From an uncultured Pseudomonadales bacterium (GTDB lineage Bacteria > Pseudomonadota > Gammaproteobacteria > Pseudomonadales > Pseudohongiellaceae), in assembly GCA_943789485.1 (NCBI GenBank), contig CALSUH010000027.1, positions 1-64,000 of the forward strand: DNA of 64,000 nucleotides, in the 5' to 3' direction. A program made the translations under genes and the position numbers. The notes beneath the pieces are model-generated. The model did not search any database, was not told where the DNA came from, and worked only from the letters and a program-made list of their open reading frames with translations. Of this stretch, positions 1 through 9,773 are shown one piece after another (positions within the stretch are counted from its first letter, which is position 1; every line of letters begins with the position of its first letter).

Positions 1-323
1 ACGTGCTTTTCTAGCTGCGCATATTGGCGCAGCTCTTGCGCAAGCAAAATACGACCGCTGCCGTCTAGTTCCAAATCATTGGCATGACCGATGAGCAGGT
101 GTTTGACACGCTGGGACATTGGATCGAAACTGGAGAGGGATTCTATTTGACGTTCAATTTGCTCCCACTCGGAAAGCGGATAGAGCAAAAGACAACGGTG
201 GTTCGTGTCGATAGTAACGACTAGATGCCCCGAGCAGTGCTCTGTGAGCTGCTCACGGTAACGCGAAGGCATGGCCATGCGACCTTTAGCATCTAAGTTG
301 ATAGTATTTATGCCGCGAAACAC
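1..323 (-). CDS. mraZ: Transcriptional regulator MraZ (partial, 3' end outside window)
   Basis: MraZ is a DNA-binding regulator at the head of the division and cell-wall (dcw) cluster, where it represses its own promoter. The reverse-strand frame translates to an N-terminus beginning FRGINTINLDAKGRMAMPSR, then SEWEQIERQ and LLIGHANDLELDGSGRILL; both AbrB-like repeats (LDAKGR and LDGSGR) are visible. The gene runs off the left edge, so about the last third is missing and the rest of the dcw cluster should lie further left. I chose the GTG at 323 because family members start with Met-Phe-Arg-Gly and a GGGGG tract lies about 5 bases upstream. The upstream DNA holds a 10-bp-spaced operator (see 379-413). 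Confidence 0.9.
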   Translation of the reverse strand, partial: MFRGINTINLDAKGRMAMPSRYREQLTEHCSGHLVVTIDTNHRCLLLYPLSEWEQIERQIESLSSFDPMSQRVKHLLIGHANDLELDGSGRILLAQELRQYAQLEKH

Positions 324-378
324 GTGTTGCCCCCATTATTGTGGAAAGAAAACTGTCGCGGGATCCTATCTTTTAATT

Positions 379-413
379 CCCACTAATCGACAATTTTTTC
401 CACTTTTCGCCAC
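379..413 (-). promoter_or_regulatory. Putative MraZ operator (10-bp-spaced GTGG repeats)
   Basis: On the minus strand upstream of mraZ, GTGG-type boxes recur exactly every 10 bp: GTGGC (410-413 side), GTGGA (400-403), a degenerate TTGTC (390-393) and GTGGG (379-383). MraZ is known to bind directly repeated TGGGN-type boxes spaced by 5 bp, so spacing and position fit an autoregulatory operator. The third box is degenerate. The rest of the roughly 300-base gap up to rnpB is AT-rich with no recognisable gene. Confidence 0.6.
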
Positions 414-627
414 AAAGAAACACTATAGAGGCACTATTGCGCCCACGCAAGCCTTATTTGTCTGATATTTATAAGGAAAGCGCGGGAACTTGCCGTTAAA
501 AGCGGGGAAAACACTGCTGAATCACCTTAATAGAAAGCTATATTCTGATTTAATACAGCTCAATAGCACTCCTAATTAAAGTAAATTATTAAGAATTTTA
601 GGTTTTTGCAAAAACGGGAAAATTAAA

Positions 628-1007
628 GCGAGCCAGCCTATAAGCCGGGTTTCTGTCGAGGACAGTCATTCATCTACGGCCTGTGTCGCCACAGGCCTCT
701 AGCGGCCTACCCGAATCCAACGCGGGCAGCATCTGTGGATTCCTATTTGGCCTTGCTCCGAGTGGGGTTTACCTCGCCACGAACTGTTACCAGTCGCGCG
801 GTGCGCTCTTACCGCACCTTTTCACCCTTACCGCTAGCCGAAAGCTGTAGGCGGTCTTCTTTCTGCTGCACTTTCCGTGGGCTCACACCCCCCAGGCGTT
901 ACCTGGCACCCTGCCCTATGGAGCCCGGACTTTCCTCTGTCGATTTCCTTGTAAATCGATAGTCGACAAACAAAGAGCTAAAGACAGCAATTGCCCGGCT
1001 GACTCGA
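628..1007 (-). ncRNA. rnpB: RNase P RNA (type A)
   Basis: This is the catalytic RNA of RNase P, which matures tRNA 5' ends. The minus strand carries the conserved core: AGGAAAGTCCGGGCTCCAT near the 5' side, a CAGGGTGCC block, an AGGTAAACCCC segment and the 3' CCCGGCTTATAGGC. The ends are set by helix P1: GAGTCAGCC (complement of 997-1005) pairs with GGCTGGCTC (complement of 630-638). The length of about 380 nt is usual for type A. Its place between mraZ and rsmI matches Pseudomonas. Short open frames across it are coincidental. Confidence 0.96.
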
Positions 1008-1059
1008 GGCGAAGACTAAAGGAGAAACTCTCCGCTTACAACCGATATTCGCTGACAGT

Positions 1060-1918
1060 CTACCCCTCGCTCTCGGCAAGCTCCTTCAGTGCCGCCTCAT
1101 ACAGAAAATTCTTACGCGCACCGCTTATCTTGCTTGCCAGACTTACCGCCTTCTTCATTGAAACTTCTGACTTCAACAGCCGCACAATATCCATGGCCTG
1201 CTCATGCTTTTGCGCCTCCTCAAGCTGCTCATCGCAGCCCGCCACGATGACGACGAATTCACCCTTTTGTTGATTTACATCTGCGCCAAGCCACTCAACG
1301 CAAGCAGCCGCCGTGCCGAGAAAATGCGACTCGAACCGTTTTGTCAATTCTCGTCCGATAAATATCAAGCGTTGTTCTTCGAATGCCGCGCGCATATCCA
1401 TAAGGCTTTCCATGATTCTGTGAGTCGACTCATAGAACACCATCGTGCGCTGCTCATCCGCTAAACCCGACAGCCTTTTCTGCCTCGCTGCCGACTTGCT
1501 GGGCAGAAAACCCTCGAAAGTAAACCTATCAGTGGCGAGTCCAGAAACACTTAGCGCTGACACCACTGCACTTGCACCAGGAATGGGAATAACAGAGAGC
1601 TTTTTCTGGCGCGCCAAGCTAACCAGTTTGTAGCCTGGGTCAGATATCAATGGTGTGCCCGCATCCGATATCAATGCAACCGAGCTGCCGGACTCCAGCT
1701 TATCAAGAATTCGATTGATCGCGCTGTCTGCGGAAAAATCGTGGTGGGAAACTACAGGAGTGTCGACTTGTATGCTCTGCAGCAACTTTTGACTGTGACG
1801 TGTATCTTCTGCAGCGATGAGATCCACTCCATTTAAGAATCTCGATCGCCCGCCTAGAAATATCATCTAAATTTCCAATGGGCGTAGCAACAATATATAG
1901 CGTACCGGAATCACTCAT
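1060..1918 (-). pseudogene. rsmI: 16S rRNA 2'-O-methyltransferase RsmI, one frameshift
   Basis: RsmI 2'-O-methylates C1402 of 16S rRNA using SAM. The start (ATG at 1918) gives [20 protein letters not shown], the family signature. About 28 codons in, around 1831-1837, the frame is lost and continues in another frame as [16 protein letters not shown], then LISDAGTPLISDPGYKLV and FYESTHRIMESL. One extra base (AAA for AA) restores [14 protein letters not shown]. The rest reads cleanly to the stop at 1060, with normal length for the family (about 285 codons). A single-base insertion in an otherwise well-preserved gene suggests a sequence error, but a real frameshift cannot be excluded. It lies upstream of rnpB and diverges from lpoA. 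Confidence 0.88.
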
Positions 1919-2061
1919 TGGCTAAGTTTCTCAATCAACTTATCTCTTTAGCGAGTATCATTTGGGAAACTACTATAGCGAATAAATTGCTGTCCCTAGT
2001 GAACTGTATTAGTCTTTAAAAACCAGCGCACAACTTAGCAGACAAAACCCTCTAGACAAAG

Positions 2062-3903
2062 ATGAAATTGGCCCCTATGCGTAAAGCAAAAATGCTACTG
2101 CTATTTATTGTTTTGCAAGCATGCGTCTCGACCACCAATACCCCCGAGCAATCCGCGCCAGATTTTGATCCACAAAATGCCACGATAGATGAGCTGCTTC
2201 GAGCGGCAGAGAATACGGTAGGTGTTGAATCTACTGAATTGCGTGTTCTGGCACTAGAGGCATTAATTGAAGAAGGCAGCCTCGATCGAGCCGCGCGGCA
2301 ATCGGCGCGTCTAAATAATCTGGAAAACTATCCCGAACAGCTGCAGCTACGCGCATCCTTATTGCAGGCAAGACTTGCGCTTAGCACTGATCGAGTCGCA
2401 GATGCTTTAACCCTACTGTCAGCGACAGATACCGCCAGCTTGGAGAGTCGACCTGAGCTGCTGCAGGAATACCTGCTTCTACTCGGCACCGCCTATCAAA
2501 AAAACGAGCAATACGAAGACGCACTGTCTGCCTATTTGCAGCTTGGTGACAACCAAAACAACCCAAGGGCAAACCTCGGCATCCACAATGAAATCTGGGG
2601 TGCCATCAACAGTTTCTCCTCAACACAGCTGAACAACTTCGCAGATACTGCAGACAATTATCAGTCACGAGGTTGGGTTGAGCTCGCGCGTGTCGTAACG
2701 TCACAGGCCTACAGCATACGCTCCCAGTTAGATGCCATCACCCAATGGCAAAGAATATGGAGCCAGCATCCTGCCGCCCAACAACTTCCATCACAACTAG
2801 AAAAGCTAGCACAGACCTGGGAGCAGCGACCAAAACACATCGCTCTCATACTCCCATTGCAAGACTCTGCCGGAAGGGCGATTCAGGAAGGCTTTCTGAG
2901 CGCCTACTATGCCGCTCTCGACGTCTCCCGGGATGTGCCCAAAATTTCAGTCTTCGATAGCAGCAATCAAACTACTGTATATCCAATCTATGATGCCGCC
3001 GTAGCCAGTGGTGCTGACCTCATAATCGGACCGCTTTACAAACAGCTAGTCAATCAACTGCAACTACTCGATGAATTACCTGTGCCTACCCTTGCTCTCA
3101 ATTATGCCGATGAAAGCAACAACATTTCGATGAACCTCACTCAATTTGGACTCGCCCCCGAAGATGAAATTGAACAGGCAGTCAACTTAGCCTGGCACGC
3201 CGGACATAAAAATGCCGCAATACTTACCCCGCAATCTAGCGACTATGAGCGTCTACAGCAGGCGTTCATAAACAGCTGGACAAGCAGGGGCGGCAACTTA
3301 GTTTCACAATCGACGTTCAGTGGTGACAATGACTACGCTGATGTCATTAAGAGACTGATGGCTATAGATTCCAGCGAGTTGCGCAGAGACCGACTAGTTC
3401 AACTGCTGCCAAGGTCTAGCGTAGAATTCACGCCGCGACGCCGGGACGATATCGACTTCATTTTCCTAATCGCAAACCCACGAGAAGGCCGACAGATAAA
3501 ACCTACCCTCGCCTTCTACTTCGCAGGCGACATACCCGTCTACGCTTTACCTTCCATCTATGATGGCCTAGATAACCAAAGCGCGAATCAGGATCTAAAC
3601 GGCATTGTATTTACAGATGCACCCTGGATCTTGGCTAACTACGACCCCTTAAAATCCAATCCGGCATCTCGCCTGCGACCCGCTCAGGGGCCGGTGCAGC
3701 GCTTCCGGGCAATGGGCATAGACAGTTTTCGTCTGTATTCTCGTCTACAGCAATTTAACGAAGAAGACATTACCTCGCTGCCCGGCGCCACCGGCATCCT
3801 CAGCATGGATAGCGAAGGCCGCATTCACCGCCGCCTAGAAGTTGCTCGCTTCGTCAATGGCAAAGCCACATTGCAAGAAAACCCGGACGCTGCCTCAGAC
3901 TAA
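2062..3903 (+). CDS. lpoA: Penicillin-binding protein activator LpoA (outer-membrane lipoprotein)
   Basis: LpoA is an outer-membrane lipoprotein that spans the periplasm and stimulates PBP1A. A basic N-terminus and hydrophobic run end in a lipobox (LQAC, Cys at about residue 21), so the mature protein should be lipidated. Residues about 35-250 are a TPR-like helical region rich in Leu and Ala. From about 260 a periplasmic-binding-protein-like fold follows (HIALILPLQDSAGRAIQEGF, ADLIIGPLYKQ). The 613 aa length is typical. Two in-frame ATGs (2062, 2077) are possible starts and neither has a decisive ribosome site. It heads a lpoA-yraN-diaA-dolP gene string conserved in gammaproteobacteria and diverges from rsmI. 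Confidence 0.9.
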   Translation: MKLAPMRKAKMLLLFIVLQACVSTTNTPEQSAPDFDPQNATIDELLRAAENTVGVESTELRVLALEALIEEGSLDRAARQSARLNNLENYPEQLQLRASLLQARLALSTDRVADALTLLSATDTASLESRPELLQEYLLLLGTAYQKNEQYEDALSAYLQLGDNQNNPRANLGIHNEIWGAINSFSSTQLNNFADTADNYQSRGWVELARVVTSQAYSIRSQLDAITQWQRIWSQHPAAQQLPSQLEKLAQTWEQRPKHIALILPLQDSAGRAIQEGFLSAYYAALDVSRDVPKISVFDSSNQTTVYPIYDAAVASGADLIIGPLYKQLVNQLQLLDELPVPTLALNYADESNNISMNLTQFGLAPEDEIEQAVNLAWHAGHKNAAILTPQSSDYERLQQAFINSWTSRGGNLVSQSTFSGDNDYADVIKRLMAIDSSELRRDRLVQLLPRSSVEFTPRRRDDIDFIFLIANPREGRQIKPTLAFYFAGDIPVYALPSIYDGLDNQSANQDLNGIVFTDAPWILANYDPLKSNPASRLRPAQGPVQRFRAMGIDSFRLYSRLQQFNEEDITSLPGATGILSMDSEGRIHRRLEVARFVNGKATLQENPDAASD

Positions 3904-3935
3904 GCCTCACGAGCGCATCCCAGAGGATTGGGATT

Positions 3936-4328
3936 ATGCATTTTAGACGACTCATCAATAGCCAAGTCTTTGGGAAAGCTCAGGAATCTAAGGCCGCGCG
4001 CTATCTCCTGTCTCAGGGCCTGAAGCTGCTTTGCAGAAACTATCGATCTCGCCATGGTGAGATCGATCTAATCATGAGCGATTCCAACACCTTGGTATTC
4101 GTAGAGGTTCGCTATCGCCGCAGCGAGCATTTCGGCGGCGCATTAAACTCAGTAACACCGGTTAAACAAAAAAAGATTCGTCTTACTGCAGCGCACTATC
4201 TGCTATCTCATCCGCAACTGCAATCCAGCAACTGCCGCTTCGATGTGATAGGCCTAACACACGCATCTAAAGAGATGGCTCATACAGCGGAGCTTCGCTT
4301 TGATTGGATTAAAAATGCTTTTTACTGA
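3936..4328 (+). CDS. yraN: YraN-family (UPF0102) endonuclease-like protein
   Basis: This small protein (130 aa) has the PD-(D/E)XK nuclease-like core of the UPF0102 family: GEIDLIM followed by LVFVEVRYR, providing the Asp, Glu and basic residues of the presumed active site. Its cellular role is not established. It starts 32 bases after lpoA and precedes diaA, as in Pseudomonas and E. coli. The length is normal and no defects were seen. Confidence 0.9.
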   Translation: MHFRRLINSQVFGKAQESKAARYLLSQGLKLLCRNYRSRHGEIDLIMSDSNTLVFVEVRYRRSEHFGGALNSVTPVKQKKIRLTAAHYLLSHPQLQSSNCRFDVIGLTHASKEMAHTAELRFDWIKNAFY

Positions 4329-4478
4329 AACTTTCACCCGCTATATCTAGTCATATTCACAGGCGGCAAAAGAAAGGGTCTCGAAACGGTAAATATTGGC
4401 GCACTAGCGGCCGATATGTAAGGATACTTTTTATTTCACGCGTTTTTTCACGAAGAGAATTACAGGATAATTATTTAG

Positions 4479-5071
<593 letters not shown>

Positions 5072-5072
<1 letters not shown>

Positions 5073-5656
5073 TGACACTTACGTCTCTAAAAAAACTTTC
5101 ACTGGTAGCCATAGCGCTTTTTATAACTTCCTGCACCACCATCTTAGTAGAGACTACAGGCGAGCAGGGAATTTCTGAAGACCCTACACAGAGAACTGCT
5201 GGCGCCCGCGTAGAAGATCAATCAATCGAAACCAAAGTGATCGTCAACATGAAATCACAGGTACCAGAATTTAGAAAAGCTAATTTCAATGTGATCAGCC
5301 ATAACGGCGTGGTGCTATTGGTGGGTCAGGTCGCATCGAGCGAAATGAAGAACAAGGCGAGCGAAATTGCAAGCCAAGCCAGCAGCAAGATAAAACGCAT
5401 CCATAATGAGCTAGAAGTTGCTGGCAAGACCAGCCTAATTGCGCGCAGCAACGATGCATGGGTAGCAACCAAGGTACGCACTCTCATGCTGACGAACAGT
5501 GGCATTCCATCCGGGCAGATTCGAGTGGTAGCAGAAAACGGGGCGGTCTATCTGATGGGCTTAATCGATCAGAGCAACGGTGACAATGCGGCGCGCTTAG
5601 CACGCAACATCTCTGGCGTGACCCGAGTGGTCAAGGTGTTCGAATACATCAACTAG
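5072..5656 (+). CDS. dolP: BON-domain outer-membrane lipoprotein DolP (YraP)
   Basis: DolP supports outer-membrane integrity and binds anionic lipids at the septum. The N-terminal signal ends in a lipobox (ITSC, Cys at about residue 21). Two BON domains follow: about residues 45-120 (IETKVIVNM, FNVISHNGVVLLVGQV) and 125-194 (WVATKVRTLML, IRVVAENGAVYLMG). The 194 aa length is standard. It is coupled to the preceding SIS gene by a one-base overlap. It converges with sspB, only 22 bases away, with no obvious terminator between them. Confidence 0.92.
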
Positions 5657-5678
5657 GCACTGGACACCTTAACCCAAT

Positions 5679-6107
5679 TTACTTAACGACTCTGAGTGAG
5701 GGTTTCTTTACTAGACTGGCTGGCTTAGAGTCCGCGCCTTTCCTTACCCCCGAATCATCTGTGCCCGTTGGACTTGGCGGCTTCGGCAGATTCGCCTCTG
5801 GATCGAAGATCATTCCCTGACCATTCTCTTTAGCGTAAATACCCATTACTGCCGAAATTGGCACATAAACTCGCTTGGGAATACCCGCAAAGCGGCCATC
5901 GAAATCGATAGCCTCGCTACGAATAAATAGACTCTGAACAGCTGAGGGAGAAATATTAAGGATGATCTGGCCATCCTTGACGTGCTCCTGCGGCACCTCG
6001 ACATCATCAGCGAAGGCATTCACAAGAATATAGGGTGTGCAGCCGTTCTCTATGATCCAGTCGTAGAGCGCCCTAACTATATGCGGCCTGCTCGAACTCA
6101 TGGTCAT
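5679..6107 (-). CDS. sspB: ClpXP specificity adaptor SspB
   Basis: SspB tethers ssrA-tagged substrates to ClpXP. The family core is visible: SSRPHIVRALYDWIIENGCT near the N-terminus, HVKDGQIILNISPSAV, and SRAVMGIYAKENGQG-like strands (here PISAVMGIYAKENGQGM). A flexible linker leads to a C-terminal LRVVK, the known ClpX-docking tail. I start at the ATG at 6107 because GAGG lies 8 bases upstream and homologues begin at this point; the frame stays open further upstream without family similarity. It sits directly downstream of sspA, 26 bases away. Confidence 0.93.
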   Translation of the reverse strand: MTMSSSRPHIVRALYDWIIENGCTPYILVNAFADDVEVPQEHVKDGQIILNISPSAVQSLFIRSEAIDFDGRFAGIPKRVYVPISAVMGIYAKENGQGMIFDPEANLPKPPSPTGTDDSGVRKGADSKPASLVKKPSLRVVK

Positions 6108-6133
6108 AGTGCGTGCCTCGCTCTCGGTGACGC

Positions 6134-6766
6134 CTAGACCATTTCTTTTTCTTGCTCGGAGAAGCTCGCTAGAATTGACTCTCGCTCGAACAGACGCTCT
6201 CGATATTCTAAGAGCGGTTTGGTCGTTTTGTTTTTTGGCAACTCTATGCCCATTATTGGAAGGCGCCAAAGAATTGGCGCAACACAGCAATCGACGATAG
6301 TGAATTCATCATTCATGAAGAACGGCTTCTCACCAAAAATTGGTGCAATAGAAAGCAGGCTTTCACGCAACTCCTTACGCGCCTTCTCGAGTGCTGCCGG
6401 CGTACCTTTTCCAGCCATTAGTGCATCGACCTTGCCACACCAGTCCTGCTTGATGCGGTAGATCCAGAGCCTACTCTCGGCTCGCGCTACTGGGTAGACA
6501 GGAAACAGTGGTGGATGAGGAAATCGCTCATCAAGATATTCCATCATGATGTCCGCTTCATACAGCACTAAATCTCTATCCACGAGAGTCGGCAATGTGT
6601 TGTACGGATTCAGGGAAGCCAGATCCTCGGGCTTGCTGTTGGGGTCCACGTCGATCGTCTCGACGGTCACACCCTTCTCTGCCAAAACGATTCTAACCCG
6701 ATGGCTATAGTGACTCTTGCCATCGGAATAAAAAGTCATTGAAGATCTTTTTGCTACTACACCCAT
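6134..6766 (-). CDS. sspA: Stringent starvation protein A
   Basis: SspA is a glutathione-S-transferase-fold protein that binds RNA polymerase and affects stationary-phase and acid-stress transcription. The thioredoxin-like N-terminal half (MTFYSDGKSHYSHRVRIVLA, NPYNTLPTLVDRDLVLYEA) and helical C-terminal half (DEFTIVDCCVAPILWRLP) are intact over 210 aa. The order petBC-sspA-sspB is that of Pseudomonas. Confidence 0.94.
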   Translation of the reverse strand: MGVVAKRSSMTFYSDGKSHYSHRVRIVLAEKGVTVETIDVDPNSKPEDLASLNPYNTLPTLVDRDLVLYEADIMMEYLDERFPHPPLFPVYPVARAESRLWIYRIKQDWCGKVDALMAGKGTPAALEKARKELRESLLSIAPIFGEKPFFMNDEFTIVDCCVAPILWRLPIMGIELPKNKTTKPLLEYRERLFERESILASFSEQEKEMV

Positions 6767-6858
6767 ATCAATCCCTTTAATCCAGTCTATTCGTTTTTAA
6801 TATTCTTGCCGACTACATTGAAGCCACGTTATACACGACATCACCAGACAAATTTTTG

Positions 6859-8907
6859 TTAATGGTAGTCCTTACTAAACTCTCTTCCTACTAACGTTGT
6901 TAGAACAAAGAGAATTCCAAGAAATACTAAAACCCAAATGCCAATCTCCTGGCGCTTGGATCGAATGGGCTCACCTACGTAGTACAGAAAATTCACCAGA
7001 TCAGCAACCGTCGCATCAAACTCTGCTGGGGTTTGCGCGCCTGTTCCTTCAACATGCTGCAATTCACAGTGATCGGGATCGCCATGGGATTCGCAGATCA
7101 CGTCGCCCTGTAACTCATGCAATACATTGGGCATGGCTACGTTGGCAAATATCTTATTGTTCGTACCAAAGATTTTCGTATCGTCCGCGTAGAAGCCCTT
7201 AAGGTAGCTATAAAGCCAATCAGGTTTTCGCACGCGGCCTACCAGCGTGAGATCGGGAGGCGCCGCTCCAAACCAGCCTTGAGAGTCTTCGTCCGCCATG
7301 GCATTTACGATCAGGTCTCCGATCAAGGAACCATCGAATATCAGGTTCTCTACAACTACTTGCTCGGGAATCTCTAAATCTTCGGCGGTTCTCGCATAAC
7401 GCGCATAGCCCAGCTCATGGCAACTTGAACAGTAGTTCATGTAGGTTTTAAAGCCACGCTGTAGCGAGCCTTTATCATCGAAGTCAGTCTCAACATGTTC
7501 GAGGTCGACATTCGCCTCAGCAGCTGAAGCTGTACTGGTTAACATCAACGGTACGACTACCAAGAATATAAGCAGCAGAATAGATCCGATTAGCTGCGGA
7601 ATCGTGATGAAACGCCCCGTTACTCTTTCCGGAGGCTGCGCTGTCTTCTCCTTGCGCGTATACCAAGGCATAGCTAAGAAGAACGCAAAGTAGACAACCG
7701 TCATAAGCTGCGCGAGCAAAGTCTTACCTGGGCTCACTGACTGTGTACCAAGCACGCCCAGAACAAGAAACGAGACCACGAACAGTAACAGTGCAACGCG
7801 ACTATAGGTTCCCTTATATCGCATGGACCTAACCGGACTCTTATCCAGCCAAGGCAGTACGAAGAGAATCGCGATAGCACCAAACATAACTAACATTCCC
7901 CAGAACTTCGCATCTATCCCAAACAAGGGATAAGTCACTGCGCGTAGCATCGAATAGAACGGGGTAAAGTACCATACTGGCGGCACGTGCTCAGGCGTCT
8001 TAAGCGAGTTCGCTTCCTGGAAGTTGGAGAGTTCTAGGAAGTAACCACCCATCTCTGGGGCGAAGAATACAATCGCACAGAACACGAATAAGAATAATAC
8101 GACACCCGACAAATCATGGTACAGCGTGTAATAAGGATGAAAAGGAACGCCATCAAGAGGAATCCCATCTGGACCTTTGTTCTTCTTGATATCGATACCG
8201 TCTGGATTGTTCGAACCTACTTCATGAAGCGCAAGAAGGTGAAGTACGACCAGGGCAATCAACACGATCGGCAGTGCGACAACATGTAAAGCAAAGAATC
8301 GGTTCAGCGTAGCGCCGGAGATGAGATAGTCACCTCGAACCCACACCAATAAGTCGTCACCGATAACTGGAATGGCACCGGCTAAAGAGACAATAACATT
8401 CGCTCCCCAGTAGGACAGCTGGCCCCAAGGCAGCACGTAACCCATGAAGCCCTCCATCATCAATACGAGATAGATAGCCATGCCAAAAACCCAGATCAAT
8501 TCTCTTGGTTTCTGATAAGAGCCGTACATTAGGCCACGAAACATATGTATGTAGACCACTACAAAGAATGCCGATGCTCCCGTCGAATGCAGGTAACGCA
8601 ATAGCCATCCCCATTCCACGTCGCGCATGATATATTCGACCGAGGCAAATGCCGCTTCGGCGCTAGGTGTGTAATTCATGGTCAACCAAACACCAGTCAG
8701 CAGCTGAATGACTAGTACTACTAGTGAAAGTACGCCGAAATAATACCAGAAGTTAAAATTCTTAGGCGCGTAGTACTCACTCATATGAGTTTTCCAAGTA
8801 CGCACGATAGGCAGTCTTGCATCAGTCCAGTCAACAAGACCGGTCATGGCACCCATAAATCGTCCCGGCTTTGCAGAATCTTTTGCGTTGTTTGTTGTAT
8901 CGTTCAT
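6859..8907 (-). CDS. petBC: Fused cytochrome b / cytochrome c1 subunit of the bc1 complex
   Basis: This is the core of ubiquinol-cytochrome c reductase in the inner membrane. Residues 1 to about 425 are cytochrome b: heme-ligand helices (RYLHSTGASAFF, HVVALPIVLIALVVLHLLALHEVG), the PEWY-like Qo motif here as PPVWYF, and the C-terminal helices. With no stop, a hydrophobic segment ending TSTASA|AEA (about residues 440-462) follows, then cytochrome c1: heme site CSSCHELGYAR (Cys493-His497), the axial-Met region and a C-terminal membrane anchor (WVLVFLGILFVLTTLVG). Most gammaproteobacteria have separate petB and petC. Fused precursors cleaved at an internal signal site are known from Bradyrhizobium (FbcH). 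The start overlaps the petA stop by one base. Confidence 0.92.
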   Translation of the reverse strand: MNDTTNNAKDSAKPGRFMGAMTGLVDWTDARLPIVRTWKTHMSEYYAPKNFNFWYYFGVLSLVVLVIQLLTGVWLTMNYTPSAEAAFASVEYIMRDVEWGWLLRYLHSTGASAFFVVVYIHMFRGLMYGSYQKPRELIWVFGMAIYLVLMMEGFMGYVLPWGQLSYWGANVIVSLAGAIPVIGDDLLVWVRGDYLISGATLNRFFALHVVALPIVLIALVVLHLLALHEVGSNNPDGIDIKKNKGPDGIPLDGVPFHPYYTLYHDLSGVVLFLFVFCAIVFFAPEMGGYFLELSNFQEANSLKTPEHVPPVWYFTPFYSMLRAVTYPLFGIDAKFWGMLVMFGAIAILFVLPWLDKSPVRSMRYKGTYSRVALLLFVVSFLVLGVLGTQSVSPGKTLLAQLMTVVYFAFFLAMPWYTRKEKTAQPPERVTGRFITIPQLIGSILLLIFLVVVPLMLTSTASAAEANVDLEHVETDFDDKGSLQRGFKTYMNYCSSCHELGYARYARTAEDLEIPEQVVVENLIFDGSLIGDLIVNAMADEDSQGWFGAAPPDLTLVGRVRKPDWLYSYLKGFYADDTKIFGTNNKIFANVAMPNVLHELQGDVICESHGDPDHCELQHVEGTGAQTPAEFDATVADLVNFLYYVGEPIRSKRQEIGIWVLVFLGILFVLTTLVGREFSKDYH

Positions 8908-9506
8908 TACGCGTTGTCCTCATCTATACCAATTACGAGGACATCGTTTCCCTCGAAAGAGTAAGGTGGCACTTCCATGTTTCGAGAAGAAGGCGAACCA
9001 CTGTAAACACGTCCTGCTAGGTCGAAACGCGAACCGTGACAAGGACAAAAGAATCCACCACGCCACTGCGAATCAAAAGGTTCTGGCTTAAGCTCGATAT
9101 GAGGAGTGGGTGAACAGAACAGGTGTGGGCACAAGCCTACTAAAACCATGACATCGGGAGTGCGCGAACGGTATTCGTTCTGCGCATAACCTGGCTGTTC
9201 TGGCTCTTGGGAATCGGGGTCTGTCAAACGGCCTGGATCTTCATTCAAAGCACTCAACAATTCAGCTGATCGCTTGATAACGAAGATCGGCCGACCACGC
9301 CACGCGGGTATCGGACCTAACATTTCGCCGTCTTGCAGGCGAGAAATATCTATTCTAACTGGTGCGCCAGCAGCTCTTGCTTTGGCACTCGGGCTCCAAG
9401 ATCCTACAAAAGGAACCGCGGCTCCTGCAACTCCGACGGCGCCCACAACCGAAGTTGATCCCACTAAAAACCGTCTACGGCCAGCGTTTTTACTGTCGTC
9501 ATTCAC
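8907..9506 (-). CDS. petA: Rieske iron-sulfur subunit of the bc1 complex
   Basis: The Rieske [2Fe-2S] protein passes electrons from quinol to cytochrome c1. A twin-arginine segment (RRRFLVGSTSVVGAVGVAGA) serves as Tat signal and membrane anchor. Cluster motifs are CPHLFC and CPCHGSRFD, giving the Cys-His pairs and the disulfide cysteines. I chose the GTG at 9506 because AAGGAG lies 9 bases upstream and the protein then begins just before the Tat motif; a longer frame upstream has no ribosome site. Length is 199 aa, typical. First gene of petA-petBC, followed by sspA-sspB. Confidence 0.94.
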   Translation of the reverse strand: MNDDSKNAGRRRFLVGSTSVVGAVGVAGAAVPFVGSWSPSAKARAAGAPVRIDISRLQDGEMLGPIPAWRGRPIFVIKRSAELLSALNEDPGRLTDPDSQEPEQPGYAQNEYRSRTPDVMVLVGLCPHLFCSPTPHIELKPEPFDSQWRGGFFCPCHGSRFDLAGRVYSGSPSSRNMEVPPYSFEGNDVLVIGIDEDNA

Positions 9507-9625
9507 CGTAAATTTCTCCTTGAGAACAAGCTTGTAAATTGATATGTCCCTGCATTTGAGGGATATGCGAATCATCGATCGCGAGTTTGAGCGATGCCGC
9601 CATGGCGGGTCGGCAAAGCGCGTGA

Positions 9626-9654
9626 ATATTAGTCAATTTTGCTCTTTTTAGCAA
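9626..9654 (-). promoter_or_regulatory. Sigma-70-type promoter of petA-petBC
   Basis: On the minus strand TTGCTA (complement of 9649-9654) and TAATAT (complement of 9626-9631) are separated by exactly 17 bases. Transcription would begin around 9619, about 110 bases upstream of the petA GTG. The match is good at both boxes and is the best seen in this gap. Confidence 0.55.
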
Positions 9655-9721
9655 GTGGCAGTGACGTCTAAATACTAGCTATATCATTGAAAGAAGGAGG
9701 GAAAAATATATTTTCAAAGAC

Positions 9722-9762
9722 AAAAAAAACGCCGACTTCGAACACGAAATCGGCGTTTTTTT
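9722..9762 (-). terminator. Rho-independent terminator after rplM-rpsI
   Basis: A hairpin with stem CGCCGA (9730-9735) / TCGGCG (9750-9755), extended by TTCG/CGAA, is flanked by an A-run on one side and a T-run on the other. On the minus strand it ends in a U-tract, right after the rpsI stop. Confidence 0.85.
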
Positions 9763-9773
9763 GATCGATAGTC

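Noticed and set aside
735..962. Open frame across the RNase P RNA region
   Set aside because: It lies entirely inside rnpB, on the opposite strand, and reflects the structured RNA gene.
1204..1464. Plus-strand open frames opposite rsmI
   Set aside because: They mirror the codon structure of rsmI and have no features of their own.
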